From positions 124,001-188,000 of the forward strand of contig DIUX01000002.1 in NCBI GenBank assembly GCA_002423185.1: a stretch of 64,000 nt of DNA, in the 5' to 3' direction. Positions within the stretch are counted from its first letter, which is position 1; each line of letters opens with the position of its first letter. Shown piece after piece: positions 9,083 through 19,285 of the stretch. The notes under the pieces are model-generated. The model made no database searches and was not told where the DNA came from. It worked only from the letters and a program-made list of their open reading frames with translations. This DNA is from Micavibrio sp. UBA6147 (GTDB lineage Bacteria; Pseudomonadota; Alphaproteobacteria; Micavibrionales; UBA1664). The translations under genes and the position numbers were made by a program.

Positions 9083-10186
9083 CTAAAACTGGACACTGAA
9101 AGACAAGCCGCCGAAAATGGAGGCTTCGTCTTGGCCTTTGAATTCTTTTGAGCGGCGCACGACGGTATAGCTTGTGCGCATAGGACCGTAGGTGAGCGAC
9201 ACGCCGCCATTCAAATCATAAACAAAATGTTCCTTATCGACACTGTGGCTGTCGCGGAAACTATTGCCATCGATGAAGATGTTGCGCCCCACGGCGCGGG
9301 CTTCCGCCCCGCCAAAAATGCTCCACCCCACGCGTGACCAGCTTGTCGGCACGAAAAACCCTGTTCCGGGCATGGAGGGACGCACCCGCATGGGCATGTC
9401 TTGCCAACGTTGATATTCGGGGCCGATCTGGAACGATACGCCCGCCGACGCATGGGTGTAGACATTCCCCAGCGCCACCCCAAAGGACGGGGCGACATCA
9501 AGCCATAAATCCGCCGCTTCAAACGACAGGTAGGACGGAAAGCGCCGTTCCCACGACAAAATCACCCCAGGTTCGTTTTTCAATTGGTTTTTCCAGCCTC
9601 GTGGATCGGGGGAATCAACATTTTTATGGATCAAACGTTGTGTTTGCTTGCCCAGTGCATAAGGCCCGACCACACCGAGGCTCAATTCAACCTCATCCAA
9701 ATGGTCGTCAGTCACAGTGAGCAACCCCATCGACCCATAAAGCCATGCCGCCCACGGGCGCTCATCATCTTGATTGGCTTCGATCGTAATGTCTTGTGGA
9801 GCGTATAAATTCTGACCCAACGAGAAAAAAACGCTGGTCTTCTCATCAATATCAAAGGTCGGGAGGATATCGTCTATTTGCTCTGTAAACTCCGGCATAT
9901 CGGCACCGACTTTGAACCAACTCAGGCGCACGCCGCTGGTGTAATACCGATCCCGCCCGTCACCGAACAAATCGTTTTCCACCCCCAACGTCACATAATC
10001 TTTATGATCGAACGTCGGCAATGCTTTTTCAAGCCGTTGTTCCAGTGTCGTTTCACGGTCTTTTGCGCGTTCAACCTCCACCAAAGAATCGGCCTTCGCC
10101 GTCCCGCTCACCGCGAAAGACAGAGCAACCGCAGCAACAAAAGCGGTGAGTAACCACATCATGATCCGTTGCTGAAGAAGGGGCAT
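9083..10186 (-). CDS. LpxR-like outer-membrane lipid A deacylase (DUF2219)
   Basis: A 367-residue secreted protein with a signal peptide of about 32 residues ending in TAKADS. The family signature VENDLFGDGRDRYYTSGVRLSW begins at about residue 69 and holds the catalytic Asn71-Asp72 pair and Ser84. The G-x-Q-T-Q-x-x-x-H segment that provides the catalytic His follows mid-protein. The chain ends in alternating strands with a terminal Phe, as expected for a beta-barrel. LpxR removes the 3'-acyloxyacyl chain of lipid A in a calcium-dependent reaction at the outer membrane. The gene is convergent with the upstream UbiB-like gene (52-base gap). Confidence 0.82.
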   Translation of the reverse strand: MPLLQQRIMMWLLTAFVAAVALSFAVSGTAKADSLVEVERAKDRETTLEQRLEKALPTFDHKDYVTLGVENDLFGDGRDRYYTSGVRLSWFKVGADMPEFTEQIDDILPTFDIDEKTSVFFSLGQNLYAPQDITIEANQDDERPWAAWLYGSMGLLTVTDDHLDEVELSLGVVGPYALGKQTQRLIHKNVDSPDPRGWKNQLKNEPGVILSWERRFPSYLSFEAADLWLDVAPSFGVALGNVYTHASAGVSFQIGPEYQRWQDMPMRVRPSMPGTGFFVPTSWSRVGWSIFGGAEARAVGRNIFIDGNSFRDSHSVDKEHFVYDLNGGVSLTYGPMRTSYTVVRRSKEFKGQDEASIFGGLSFSVQF

Positions 10187-10346
10187 TTTCGTATCCTCAT
10201 AGGAGAAATAAGACTATTCGGCGCTTTTGGGACTATACTCAATACCTTATAGGGGCGCTAGGGATTTCGCCCGAAGCCGCGCCTTGCGCCATAACAACAT
10301 TTAAATATGTCACATAACAGCAACACCCAAGAAGAGCCCGCCCCCC

Positions 10347-11306
10347 ATGCCCCTGTCCAACACCCCTGAATCCCCGCAAAATATCACCATCATCGGATGT
10401 CCGATTGATAAGGGCGCAGGGCGTGCAGGATGCTCGATGGGGCCAACGGCGTTGCGGATTGCGGGGCTGAGTGAGGCCTTGAGTGATTTGGGGCACAAAG
10501 TCACCGACCAAGGCGACCTGACCATCGCACATGCGGCGAATGCAACAGCGGATGTAACACTGGCCGGCAACACCAAGAATGCCGCCAGCGTTGCCGGCTT
10601 CGTCCGCGCGATCGAAGCCACCGCCTTTGACGCAGTGGCGCAAGGTTCCTTCCCGATTTTTCTTGGCGGCGATCACTCCCTGTCGATGGGGAGCGTCAGT
10701 GGCATCGCCCGCCATGCCGCCCAAACCGGCCGCCCGCAATTCGTCCTGTGGCTTGATGCCCATACCGATTTCAACACCCCGCACACATCCCCATCCGGCA
10801 ATATGCACGGTATGCCCGTGGCGTTTTTCTGCGGCGAAGAGGGGTTTGACGGAATTTTGCCACCCGCCCGCCCTATTGTCGACCCGCGCCATGTGCATAT
10901 GTTCGGAATTCGATCCATCGACACGATTGAACGCGACCTCGTCTTAGCGCGCGGCGTTCATGTTCACGACATGCGCGCCATTGACGAACACGGCATATCC
11001 CGCCTGATGCGCGGCTTAATCGACAAGGTTCGCGCCGCGAACGGATTGCTGCATGTGTCGGTTGATGCCGATTTCCTCGACCCGTCCATCGCCCCCGGCG
11101 TCGGCACGCCTGTATCGGGGGGTGCAACCTTCCGCGAGGCGCATCTCGTCATGGAATTGCTCCATGAATCGGGGTTGGTGAGCTCGCTCGACCTTGTTGA
11201 AACCAATCCATATCTTGATAATCGCGGCGAAACATCGCGCTTGATGGTTGACTTAACCGCCAGCCTGTTCGGGCGCAAAACACTGCCCTATACTGAGGCG
11301 CCTTAG
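10347..11306 (+). CDS. rocF: Arginase
   Basis: The 319-residue ureohydrolase hydrolyses arginine to ornithine and urea with a binuclear manganese centre. All six metal ligands are visible: His110 in GGDHS, Asp137, His139 and Asp141 in WLDAHTDFN, and Asp240 and Asp242 in SVDADFLDP. SGNMHGMP and GVGTPVSGG, typical of true arginases as opposed to agmatinases, are also present. The gene stands alone. It is tail-to-tail with the FliK-like gene, with only six bases between stop codons and no obvious terminator. No urease or ornithine genes are nearby. Confidence 0.92.
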   Translation: MPLSNTPESPQNITIIGCPIDKGAGRAGCSMGPTALRIAGLSEALSDLGHKVTDQGDLTIAHAANATADVTLAGNTKNAASVAGFVRAIEATAFDAVAQGSFPIFLGGDHSLSMGSVSGIARHAAQTGRPQFVLWLDAHTDFNTPHTSPSGNMHGMPVAFFCGEEGFDGILPPARPIVDPRHVHMFGIRSIDTIERDLVLARGVHVHDMRAIDEHGISRLMRGLIDKVRAANGLLHVSVDADFLDPSIAPGVGTPVSGGATFREAHLVMELLHESGLVSSLDLVETNPYLDNRGETSRLMVDLTASLFGRKTLPYTEAP

Positions 11307-11312
11307 CCTTAC

Positions 11313-13778
11313 CTATTCCGCGGCGTCGGCGGCGGAAAAATCCAGATGGCCTTGATAGCCGATTCCGCGCATGACATCGGCATATCGTTTACGCAAATCC
11401 TGACGCATCGCCTCACTGAACGATGTTTGGGTGCGCAGAACGGTTTCCATGCGTTGCCCGATCAAAAGACTGTCTATTTGCATGTCGCCCATGCGGCTGA
11501 GCGAAAAATCGATCACAATGCGGCGGTCGGGTTTGTCATCGCCGTCTTTTCCGTTCTCGCCATCACCATGATAGTCCCGCACATGGAATTGCAGGCGCGA
11601 TAGATCCGGCCCGAACAACATTGGCAAGGACACACTCCGCAATTCCCCGCCCGGCACTGGCACAGGCTCCCGAAAGCTCTTGCCCAGCGCCGAAAATCCG
11701 CGCTCGAGCCGCCCGATCAAATCGCTCCGCCCCTCGCCGCGCAAAAGATTACTATTCCGCTCACCCATCCATGCTGTCATATCCCCCCCGCGTAGCGCGG
11801 CAAGAAAAAACAGCACAGGCGTTGTGAAACGAGCCATCCCCGCGCCACCGATCTGCGGCATGATGCGCATTGCCGCCTGTGCATCCACAGGGGGTAATTT
11901 CGCCGCGACAATGTTTAAAAACTCCGCCATATCGCCCCATCCGGAATCCATAAGGCCGAGCGCCTGATACAGCCCCGACAAGCCCGCCATCGGCGCGCCG
12001 ACCGCACGGCCTTGCGCGCCCACCGCCTGTGCCTGCACCACATCAAGGCGCAATTCCGTTCCCTCCGGCAAGCCTTGCAACCCCGCAGGCAACAAAAACT
12101 GCCCCGCGAGAGGCCGCCCGCCGTCGAACAAACTGACACTCATCCGCGCCCCAGTTGGCGCGCCGCCCTGTGCTCCAGCCTGCGCCCCACCTTGCACCAT
12201 TGAGCCAATCACGGCGGTAATCTGCCCCGGCTGTGCATTCGCACCAGAAAACACGCCGGAAGACGCGCCGCCAGTGCCAGCCCCTCCCGCGCCCGACAAC
12301 ACAGACGGACGCATAATATCAACAACGCGTGCATCCAGCGTCACCGCCGATCCAGCCACACGGATCAACCCTTGTGAACCGCCCAGAGCCTCAAAATCAA
12401 CCCCTGCGACGCTGAGCCCCGCAGCCTTTGAGGCACCGCCCATACCGCCGCCTATCCCAGCGTTCCCAGCAAGAGCGGCGGAACTCAAAACACCGCCCGA
12501 AGACGCCGTCAAACCGCCGCCTTGCAAGGCCGATCCCGCGTTGCTCAAAGTCTGAGTCTGACTCTGGACTTGCGCTCCCGCACCATTAGCTGTTCCGCCC
12601 ACTGTTCCAAACGTCAAAAACGCACGGATCAATCCATCCACAACCCCATTCGCCCCCAAAGACGTGCTGAGCGATGCGCCGCTCAAGGCTGCTCCCGCCG
12701 CCGAAACACCAAATCCTGCCGACAACATGCCTTGTAATGGCTGCGTAATACCCTCAACGCCGCCCGCCGCCTGCGCTATCGACAAAGCTGGGCCGTTCAC
12801 ACTAATAGGAATAGGAATAGGAACAGCACCAGAAACCGTACTCGCCAAAGGCATACGATCAAGAGCCGTGGACAAAGCCTGCGGCAAGCCCTGCCCATTG
12901 ACTCCCGCTTCCGCGCCAATGGCTGGCTGAAACGCCCCTTGCACCGGAACAAGCTGGACATACTGCCCGACCTGAAGCGGCACAGGCGTTCCGACCATGA
13001 CTTGCCCGCCCACAACCGGCAACCCAGATGGCGGCAACCCAGATGGCGGCGAAAGCGGGGCTGCCCCCGCCCCCACAGCAGGCGGCAACGCAGACGACAA
13101 ACTCGGTGGTAAGCTAGGGGTATAGGATTGCCCCGAAACTGGCTGACCTTGAGCTGGCTGCGCCTGTGCCGCGTTCCCGCCCTGTGGTGCGGTGTTTTGA
13201 GGCGCGCTCGTTTGGCCTTGTGCTGGCGGGGAAACTGGCGGGGGAGAAGATGAAGGCGGCGCGGCTTGCGGCTGGCTGGGTGGCTGGGTGGGGGGCGGTG
13301 TTTGGCGAGATGGCTGGGTTTGCTCGGCCTGATTTTGGGATTTGGCCTGATCGGCCTGTATTTTTGCCTGCGCCTGCGCCGTTTGTTCCTGCCTTGTTTG
13401 TGGCTGCGCTTGCGGTTGAGGGGTTTGAGCTTGCTCTTTCTGAGGCTGGGCTTGCGCCGGAGTTTCGGCTCGAACCCGCGTATTGGCGGGCGGGCTTCCC
13501 GCCGGAATATCCAGCTCAACCCGCTGTCCACGTTCCAAAATCTCGCCCGCCAGCCTGACGTTCACAGGGCCACGCGGCGTTTGAATACGGGTTGATCCAT
13601 CTTCGTTGCGCCCCACCACCTCACCGCGCAACGTCACGTCACGCGGATTACTGAGCAATGATTTCGGCAAATTTTCAAGCGAGCCATCGCGCGGCGCCCC
13701 AAACCCACTGCGCGATTGCGCGGATGCGGTCACGGGTTGAACGGGCGTCGTTGCGCCGGATGACGGTATATCACTCAT
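11313..13778 (-). CDS. FliK-like flagellar hook-length control protein (probable)
   Basis: 821 residues of strongly biased composition. Residues 1-110 hold a short ordered domain with VTLRGEVVGRNEDGSTRI. Residues 110-230 are Gln/Pro/Ala-rich. Residues 230-560 are Gly/Ala/Ser/Val-rich. The last 250 residues look folded and end in DFSLSRMGDMQIDSLLIGQRMETVLRT, which matches the pattern of FliK-type C-terminal domains in Alphaproteobacteria. FliK proteins measure hook length and switch the export gate. Supporting context is the flhG-flhF-flhA group 1.3 kb away. Assignment rests on the C-terminal motif and composition; an unrelated secreted disordered protein remains possible. A GGGG run precedes the ATG directly. 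Confidence 0.5.
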   Translation of the reverse strand: MSDIPSSGATTPVQPVTASAQSRSGFGAPRDGSLENLPKSLLSNPRDVTLRGEVVGRNEDGSTRIQTPRGPVNVRLAGEILERGQRVELDIPAGSPPANTRVRAETPAQAQPQKEQAQTPQPQAQPQTRQEQTAQAQAKIQADQAKSQNQAEQTQPSRQTPPPTQPPSQPQAAPPSSSPPPVSPPAQGQTSAPQNTAPQGGNAAQAQPAQGQPVSGQSYTPSLPPSLSSALPPAVGAGAAPLSPPSGLPPSGLPVVGGQVMVGTPVPLQVGQYVQLVPVQGAFQPAIGAEAGVNGQGLPQALSTALDRMPLASTVSGAVPIPIPISVNGPALSIAQAAGGVEGITQPLQGMLSAGFGVSAAGAALSGASLSTSLGANGVVDGLIRAFLTFGTVGGTANGAGAQVQSQTQTLSNAGSALQGGGLTASSGGVLSSAALAGNAGIGGGMGGASKAAGLSVAGVDFEALGGSQGLIRVAGSAVTLDARVVDIMRPSVLSGAGGAGTGGASSGVFSGANAQPGQITAVIGSMVQGGAQAGAQGGAPTGARMSVSLFDGGRPLAGQFLLPAGLQGLPEGTELRLDVVQAQAVGAQGRAVGAPMAGLSGLYQALGLMDSGWGDMAEFLNIVAAKLPPVDAQAAMRIMPQIGGAGMARFTTPVLFFLAALRGGDMTAWMGERNSNLLRGEGRSDLIGRLERGFSALGKSFREPVPVPGGELRSVSLPMLFGPDLSRLQFHVRDYHGDGENGKDGDDKPDRRIVIDFSLSRMGDMQIDSLLIGQRMETVLRTQTSFSEAMRQDLRKRYADVMRGIGYQGHLDFSAADAAE

Positions 13779-13939
13779 CCCCCCATAATATCACAAAACA
13801 TACGCGCCATGATACGCAGAACAGCCCACCCTGAGCCTCAAATACGCTCAATTTATTTGACATAACAAACAAAAAAGCCTACGGTCACGCCAGGTAACAT
13901 CAAAATTCTGTCAATTACAGACGCGAAAGATACGCCAAT

Positions 13940-14965
13940 ATGTACACCAGCTCGCCTTGGGAATTGCCACCGGAATTGGAAGAAAAACGCGCTGCCGAAG
14001 CTCTGCCGAAATGGTACAGGGAGCCCAACGCCGCCGAAAACATAACCACACGGCTCAGCGCCGAATGGCAAGCCATCCAAGCCGCCGATCCCGCACCATG
14101 GAACCCCTCTCCGCTCAAAACCGAAATCGGCATTCAAACGGGGCGCGTGCTGAATCTGGCCTTCATCACGACCTGCGTCCTCGCCGCCCCTGCCTCAGTG
14201 GCGTTTAGCCCCTTCGTCACCACAGCTTGCTTTGTTCTCGCCGCCGCATGCGGAGCGTATCATTACTGCATCAAAGATGAAAAACAGATCCAAGCCATGC
14301 TCGGCACGTCTGAACTCGCGCCGCCTGCCGTTCATGCTTTATCGCAACAGGCCTTCGCGCGCGTAGGCCTGCCCACGGATAATTTCAATACCGTCATCCT
14401 ACATCCGGATCAAAACGCCAAAAGCTTGCTATTGCGCCAATTGCCCTATACAGCCGCCGCAACAAACCGCACCAAAACCCCTACCATCATGATCGGCAAA
14501 AGAGTCCTCGACACCCTCACTCAAGACGAGTTATTCGCCGTCATTTGCCACGAGGCAAGCCACATCAAAAACGACAAAGTCCCAACACGCAGCCCTGTTG
14601 AAAAAATCGCGATATCGTTGCCACTCATGTTCACCGCGGCGTCCGTTTGCACCCTGAGTTTCACAGGTGCTGGGTATTATTATTGCGTCTTGCTCGCGGC
14701 CACACTCGCCGGAAAATATCTCAAACGCATCGACGAATACCGCGCCGACAGCAACAGTGTCGGCCTCGCCCGCAATCCAGTGGCCACCTTATCCGGCTAC
14801 GAAAAAATTATGGATACGCTGCTCGGCGAATTCCTGAAGCTGAGCCCCGAAAAAATCGAAAAAGTCAAAAAAAGAAGCGATGCCTTAGAGCTTTTTAACG
14901 AACACCCTGCCAGCCACAAGCGCGCAAGCCATGTCCGCTCCGTCGCAAAATCCCTAAACATTTAG
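13940..14965 (+). CDS. M48-type membrane zinc metallopeptidase
   Basis: The 341-residue protein has the HEXXH zinc motif His204-Glu-Ala-Ser-His208. The third ligand region is EYRAD (Glu266, Asp270), the M48/HtpX arrangement. Four hydrophobic segments (about 68-82, 88-107, 224-240 and 243-258) place the catalytic helix at the membrane face. The last helix pair precedes the EYRAD motif, as in HtpX-like proteases. M48 membrane peptidases degrade misfolded membrane proteins or process envelope proteins. The protein is longer at the N-terminus than HtpX, with about 65 residues of soluble Pro/Glu-rich sequence. The gene is monocistronic with a terminator. Confidence 0.8.
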   Translation: MYTSSPWELPPELEEKRAAEALPKWYREPNAAENITTRLSAEWQAIQAADPAPWNPSPLKTEIGIQTGRVLNLAFITTCVLAAPASVAFSPFVTTACFVLAAACGAYHYCIKDEKQIQAMLGTSELAPPAVHALSQQAFARVGLPTDNFNTVILHPDQNAKSLLLRQLPYTAAATNRTKTPTIMIGKRVLDTLTQDELFAVICHEASHIKNDKVPTRSPVEKIAISLPLMFTAASVCTLSFTGAGYYYCVLLAATLAGKYLKRIDEYRADSNSVGLARNPVATLSGYEKIMDTLLGEFLKLSPEKIEKVKKRSDALELFNEHPASHKRASHVRSVAKSLNI

Positions 14966-14979
14966 AAGCCCGCACAATC

Positions 14980-15006
14980 AAAAAGAGCGCCCACAGGCGC
15001 CTTTTC
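14980..15006 (+). terminator. Intrinsic terminator after the M48 peptidase gene
   Basis: GCGCC and GGCGC are separated by a four-base loop, flanked by AAAAGA and CTTTTC, 15 bases beyond the stop codon. Confidence 0.7.
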
Positions 15007-15085
15007 TTAATCAATGAATATGTCCACCAACTCCGGCCGTCAACTCTGAGAGGCAGTTCAGCCAAGCGGCCTTAACCGCCCGCCC

Positions 15086-15913
15086 CTAGCCACCCGCCAT
15101 GGTCTTGGCGATGGCTTTTTCGATTTTTTCGGCGATTTTTTCAACGTCCGAGGCCGCATCCGTATTCGGGGAGCGGGTCAGGATCGGCGTTTGATGACGG
15201 ATGCAATCCTTGACGCGGCTGTCTTGGCGCACCAATCCCGCCAACGGCGGCGACAGTTTCAAAAAGTTTTCGCACGCCTTGAGCAAGGTTTTATAGGTCT
15301 TTTCGCCTTCCAGCGTATTGCTCGCCATATTCACGACGATATTGACGTTTTTCGACATGCCCGCCGCGCTGCCCAATTTGATAAACGCATAGGCATCGGT
15401 GAGCGAGGTCGGTTCATCCGTTGTCACGAGGAGGGTTTTGGTCGCGGAGGCAGACATCATCCGCACCGTGCGGTCTACACCGGCACCAAGGTCGATCACC
15501 ACCACGTCATAATCCTGCGCCACGTCCAAAAGCTGGTCGCGCAGCATCGCCAAACGCTGGCTCGGCAGCGCCGATAGCGACGCTTGCCCCGAACGCCCCG
15601 CAATAATGTCAAACCCGCCATCTTCATAGCGTTGAATCACTTTATCAAGGCCGAGCCGCCCGCGAATAACATCGTTCAAATCCCGCTTCGGCATCAAGCC
15701 GAGTTGAACATCCACGTTTGCAAGCCCCAAATCCCCGTCAAACAGCAACACTTTTTTGCCCGCCCGTGCCAATGCGTGGGTCAAGGTGATGGAAAACCAT
15801 GTTTTACCGACCCCGCCCTTGCCACTTGCGACAGCAACAATGTTTTTGCCCTTCGGAAACCCCTTATGCAGGGTGTCTGTTTTGTCGTTGGCTGCGAGGA
15901 TATGATCACTCAT
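15086..15913 (-). CDS. flhG: Flagellar number regulator FlhG (MinD/ParA ATPase)
   Basis: A 275-residue deviant-Walker ATPase with P-loop ASGKGGVGKT at residues 29-38, LLFDGDLGLANVDVQLG (switch region), VVIDLGAGVD and a nucleotide-contacting NMASN. Adjacency to flhF and flhA separates it from MinD. FlhG antagonises FlhF and restricts polar flagellar number. It lies five bases downstream of flhF, so the two are almost certainly co-translated. No C-terminal amphipathic MinD helix is evident; the tail is a charged helix, KIAEKIEKAIAK. Confidence 0.88.
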   Translation of the reverse strand: MSDHILAANDKTDTLHKGFPKGKNIVAVASGKGGVGKTWFSITLTHALARAGKKVLLFDGDLGLANVDVQLGLMPKRDLNDVIRGRLGLDKVIQRYEDGGFDIIAGRSGQASLSALPSQRLAMLRDQLLDVAQDYDVVVIDLGAGVDRTVRMMSASATKTLLVTTDEPTSLTDAYAFIKLGSAAGMSKNVNIVVNMASNTLEGEKTYKTLLKACENFLKLSPPLAGLVRQDSRVKDCIRHQTPILTRSPNTDAASDVEKIAEKIEKAIAKTMAGG

Positions 15914-15918
15914 AGTCT

Positions 15919-17028
15919 TTATCCTGTGGTTTTACCGCCCCGTTTACCGGATGCGGAATGTTTGGTCGTTGAAGAAGTCTTGGCCGTCGATTTAGACGGT
16001 AAAAACAAGTCGGACAGCATGGACGGCGTCACGGCCGTCAAGCCATTCGCCACCTTGGGTGTATCACTGGCATCTGCAAAAGCCATGCCGCTTTTTTGTG
16101 CGGCGGAGATCAACCCACCAAAGCGGCGCGCAATATCAAGCCGTGTCGGCAACATCCGTTGAACCCCAAGCAACGCATAAGAGCGCGCAATCTCGGAGGA
16201 TTCCTCGGCATCCAATCCCGACTGGATCACCAAAACGGGTTCGATATTGCCGCAATTAATCAATTTCGCGAGGCCGCGCATATCATCCACGTCATACGGG
16301 TTGCTCCCCCCCGTATCGACAATAATCTGGTCAACCGACCCGTCCAGCTCGCGCAGATGCGCCTGTAATTCGTCTTCGTTACGGGCGCGGCGCAAATCGG
16401 CCTTGAGCAGCTTGGTAAACGCCGCCAATTGTTCAACGCCGCCCGCGCGCACCGTGTCGGTGGTAATCACGCCGACTTTATACCCGTCCATAACATACCG
16501 CGCAGCCATCTTTGCCGACGCCAATGTCTTGCCCGCCCCCGGGGGGCCGACCAGCATCAACGCCTTACGCGTCGGTTTATGCGACAACGGACGGAAATGA
16601 TATAAATGGTCAAAGGCGGCGGTCAAGGCTTCATGCGGGTTGTCCAGCCCGACCATCGTGGCGGTGGAAATGATATTATCGAGCACATCGCCCGGAATCG
16701 AATGTTGCAACATCGTGTCGGTTAAAAGCTCTATAACCTGACCTTCGGCATCTTCTTCATCGTCATATTGCAGCCAGTTACGAGTTAATTCTTCGGCGTG
16801 GGCACTCTCCGCCGCGGCGGTTTGCGGCGATCCAGCCTTTTTATTCAGTTCAAAATGCGGGTCTTCGCGCACAGTATCCTCATAGCGTTCAACCGCCGCG
16901 GTTACACGAACGCTCTTACCGCCATTCTCTTCACGCGTGGCAACAATAATGGCGTCTTCGCCTAATGTATCACGGACAATTTGCATGGCTTCCGACATGG
17001 TTTTGGCGTAAAAGGATTTTAGCCGCAT
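15919..17028 (-). CDS. flhF: Flagellar polarity GTPase FlhF
   Basis: A 369-residue SRP-type GTPase. It begins with the FlhF-specific MRLKSFYAKTMSEAMQIVRDTLGEDAIIVATRE. The NG domain follows with GPPGAGKT near residue 165, ITTDTVRAGGVEQLAAF, a G3-like DTGGSNPYD and a G4-like PTRLDIARRFGG. In bacterial FlhF the G4 motif is usually TKLDE, so the Thr-Arg-Leu-Asp form is slightly divergent. FlhF marks the pole for flagellar assembly. The C-terminal 30 residues are Lys/Ser/Thr-rich. The gene heads the flhF-flhG pair; flhA is separated by 150 bases upstream. Confidence 0.9.
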   Translation of the reverse strand: MRLKSFYAKTMSEAMQIVRDTLGEDAIIVATREENGGKSVRVTAAVERYEDTVREDPHFELNKKAGSPQTAAAESAHAEELTRNWLQYDDEEDAEGQVIELLTDTMLQHSIPGDVLDNIISTATMVGLDNPHEALTAAFDHLYHFRPLSHKPTRKALMLVGPPGAGKTLASAKMAARYVMDGYKVGVITTDTVRAGGVEQLAAFTKLLKADLRRARNEDELQAHLRELDGSVDQIIVDTGGSNPYDVDDMRGLAKLINCGNIEPVLVIQSGLDAEESSEIARSYALLGVQRMLPTRLDIARRFGGLISAAQKSGMAFADASDTPKVANGLTAVTPSMLSDLFLPSKSTAKTSSTTKHSASGKRGGKTTG

Positions 17029-17179
17029 GGGTGGAGGAACTTTATTTCGAATCTTGATTCAGTATAAAAGAGGCGGACTCGCAAAGTCCATACCATTATT
17101 CATATCTTATCAGACAATTATTGAAAAGGCTTTGTTTAAATTTTTTACCGCGCCCAACCCCACACGCCATAAGCCAGCC

Positions 17180-19285
17180 CTAAATCTGCCCCAGCGTTTT
17201 TATTTTGGCTTTCGGGTGGATTTCATTTTGCGACATGACCGTTGTTTGCGGGCGGAACCGCTCGATCACTGACCGCACATAGGGGCGTATACCGGGGGAG
17301 GTCAGCATCACCGGATTTTCGCCGCGCTGCGCCAATTGGTCATAGAGTTCACGCACCCGCCCGATAAAGGCTTGAAGCTGGCTCGGCGGCATCGCCAATT
17401 GGCGTTCTTCGCCGTCGCCAATCAAGGCCTCGGCGAAGGATTGCTCCCAATCACCGGACAAAGTCACCAGCGGCAACATGCCTTGGGCGCTCATATTCTG
17501 GTTACAGATTTGCCGCGACAGGCGTGCCCGCACATGTTCGGTCATCAAGGCAACGCTCTTGGTGTAATGGCTGGCCTCGGAAATGCCTTCCAAAATTGTC
17601 GGCATATCGCGAATGGAAATGCGCTCGGCGACAAGGTTTTGCAATACGCGCTGAAGGCCACTGAGCGAGATTTGCCCCGGCACGACATCGGCGACCAGTT
17701 TTTGGAAATCCTTGCCCATCTCGCCAAGCAATTTTTGGGTTTCCGTATAGGTCAGCAGCTCCGCCATATTGTCTTTGATAATCTCGGTCAAATGGGTCGT
17801 CACAACGGTCGGCGCATCAACAACGGTATAGCCCTTGAAGTTCGCTTCTTCGCGGTACTGCGTATCCACCCACATGGCGGGCAGGCCAAAGGTCGGCTCC
17901 AAGGTCTGTTCCCCCGGCAACACAATCGCCGACCCCGTCGGGTCCATACACATCAACATATTGGGGCGCACATCACCGCGCCCGACTTCGATTTCCTTGA
18001 TCCGCACGACATAGGCATTGGCGGCGAGTTGAAGATTATCCTGAATCCGCACGGATGGCAGGATAAAGCCCATTTCCTCCGCCATCTGGCGGCGCAGCCC
18101 CTTGATTTGGTCGGTGAGTTTCGCCCCGCCTTTTTCGGCATTGACGAGCGGCAATAATCCATAGCCCAGCTCAAGCCGGATCGTGTCCATGGCGAGCATT
18201 TTGGATGGCGGCTCCTCCGCCAGAACCGGCGGCGCGGCGAGGGCTTTGGCATCGTCACTGGCTTTTTGAACGCGCACGTCTTTTTGTTTTTGCGAGAAAT
18301 ACGCGCCAGCGGCGGCGGCAAGCCCCAGTGCCATAAACGGCACCACCGGAATTCCGGGCAGCAGCGCCAGTGTAATCATCAAAACGGCGGTCAACGCCAT
18401 GGATTTCGGATATTGTTTGAACTGGACAAACAAGGCCTTATCGGCAGATCCGGCAATTCCGCCCTTGGACACCAACAAACCGGCGGCAATCGACACGATC
18501 AAGGCGGGAATCTGGCTTACCAACCCGTCACCGACCGTCAACACCGTATAGTTCGAAGCGGCCTCGCCCAGCGGCATATCCTTTTGCGCCACCCCAATGA
18601 TGATCCCGCCGATCACGTTGATAAACGTAATCAAAAGGCCGGCAATCGCATCCCCACGCACGAATTTCGCCGCACCGTCCATGGCGCCGAAAAATGTGCT
18701 TTCGCCTTCCAACTCGCGGCGGCGGAGTTTGGCTTCTTCTTCGGTGATCAATCCCGCCGACATATCGCTGTCGATGGCCATTTGTTTCCCTGGCATCGCG
18801 TCCAAGGAGAACCGCGCCGCAACCTCGGCGATACGCCCCGAACCCTTGGTAATGACGACAAAGTTGACGATCATCAGGATGCTGAACACAATCACCCCGA
18901 TGACGAAATTATCCTGCATGACAAAGCCGCCAAACGCGCCGATCACATCCCCTGCGGCATTGCCCCCCTCATGCCCGTTCGCCAGAATCAGCCGCGTTGA
19001 CGCAAGGTTAAGCGCCAACCGAAGCGTCGTCACAATCAACAAAACCGTGGGAAAAGTGGAAAAATCCAAGGGGCGCTCGATAAACAGCACCACCATCAAA
19101 ACCATCACCGACACCGTCATCGACAACGCCAGCGAAAAGTCCAAAAGCCATGTCGGCATCGGCAAAATCAGCACCGTAATAATCGCGACAATCGCCAGCG
19201 CGAGCAAAACGTCACCGCTCAGCACGCCTTTCCTGAAACCGGCAAAGGTCAAGGGCATTCCACCATTATTCGGGCTATCAGCCAT
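17180..19285 (-). CDS. flhA: Flagellar type III export gate protein FlhA
   Basis: 701 residues, the usual FlhA length. The N-terminal half has eight hydrophobic helices, with the conserved cytoplasmic FHIPEP-type region visible as TTLRLALNLASTRLIL and RFSLDAMPGKQMAIDSDMSAG. The C-terminal half is the soluble export-platform domain with GYTVVDAPTVVTTHLTE and IRPYVRSVIERF. FlhA forms the nonameric ring that docks substrate-chaperone complexes. The gene precedes flhF-flhG in the same direction with a 150-base gap, so it may share a transcript or have a separate promoter. The upstream 200 bases, shared with dapB, show no clear sigma-54 element. Confidence 0.96.
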   Translation of the reverse strand: MADSPNNGGMPLTFAGFRKGVLSGDVLLALAIVAIITVLILPMPTWLLDFSLALSMTVSVMVLMVVLFIERPLDFSTFPTVLLIVTTLRLALNLASTRLILANGHEGGNAAGDVIGAFGGFVMQDNFVIGVIVFSILMIVNFVVITKGSGRIAEVAARFSLDAMPGKQMAIDSDMSAGLITEEEAKLRRRELEGESTFFGAMDGAAKFVRGDAIAGLLITFINVIGGIIIGVAQKDMPLGEAASNYTVLTVGDGLVSQIPALIVSIAAGLLVSKGGIAGSADKALFVQFKQYPKSMALTAVLMITLALLPGIPVVPFMALGLAAAAGAYFSQKQKDVRVQKASDDAKALAAPPVLAEEPPSKMLAMDTIRLELGYGLLPLVNAEKGGAKLTDQIKGLRRQMAEEMGFILPSVRIQDNLQLAANAYVVRIKEIEVGRGDVRPNMLMCMDPTGSAIVLPGEQTLEPTFGLPAMWVDTQYREEANFKGYTVVDAPTVVTTHLTEIIKDNMAELLTYTETQKLLGEMGKDFQKLVADVVPGQISLSGLQRVLQNLVAERISIRDMPTILEGISEASHYTKSVALMTEHVRARLSRQICNQNMSAQGMLPLVTLSGDWEQSFAEALIGDGEERQLAMPPSQLQAFIGRVRELYDQLAQRGENPVMLTSPGIRPYVRSVIERFRPQTTVMSQNEIHPKAKIKTLGQI

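Noticed and set aside
13166..13595. Long plus-strand frames opposite the Pro/Gln-rich region of the FliK-like gene
   Set aside because: Repetitive GC-rich codons leave several frames open; no start signals or family match.
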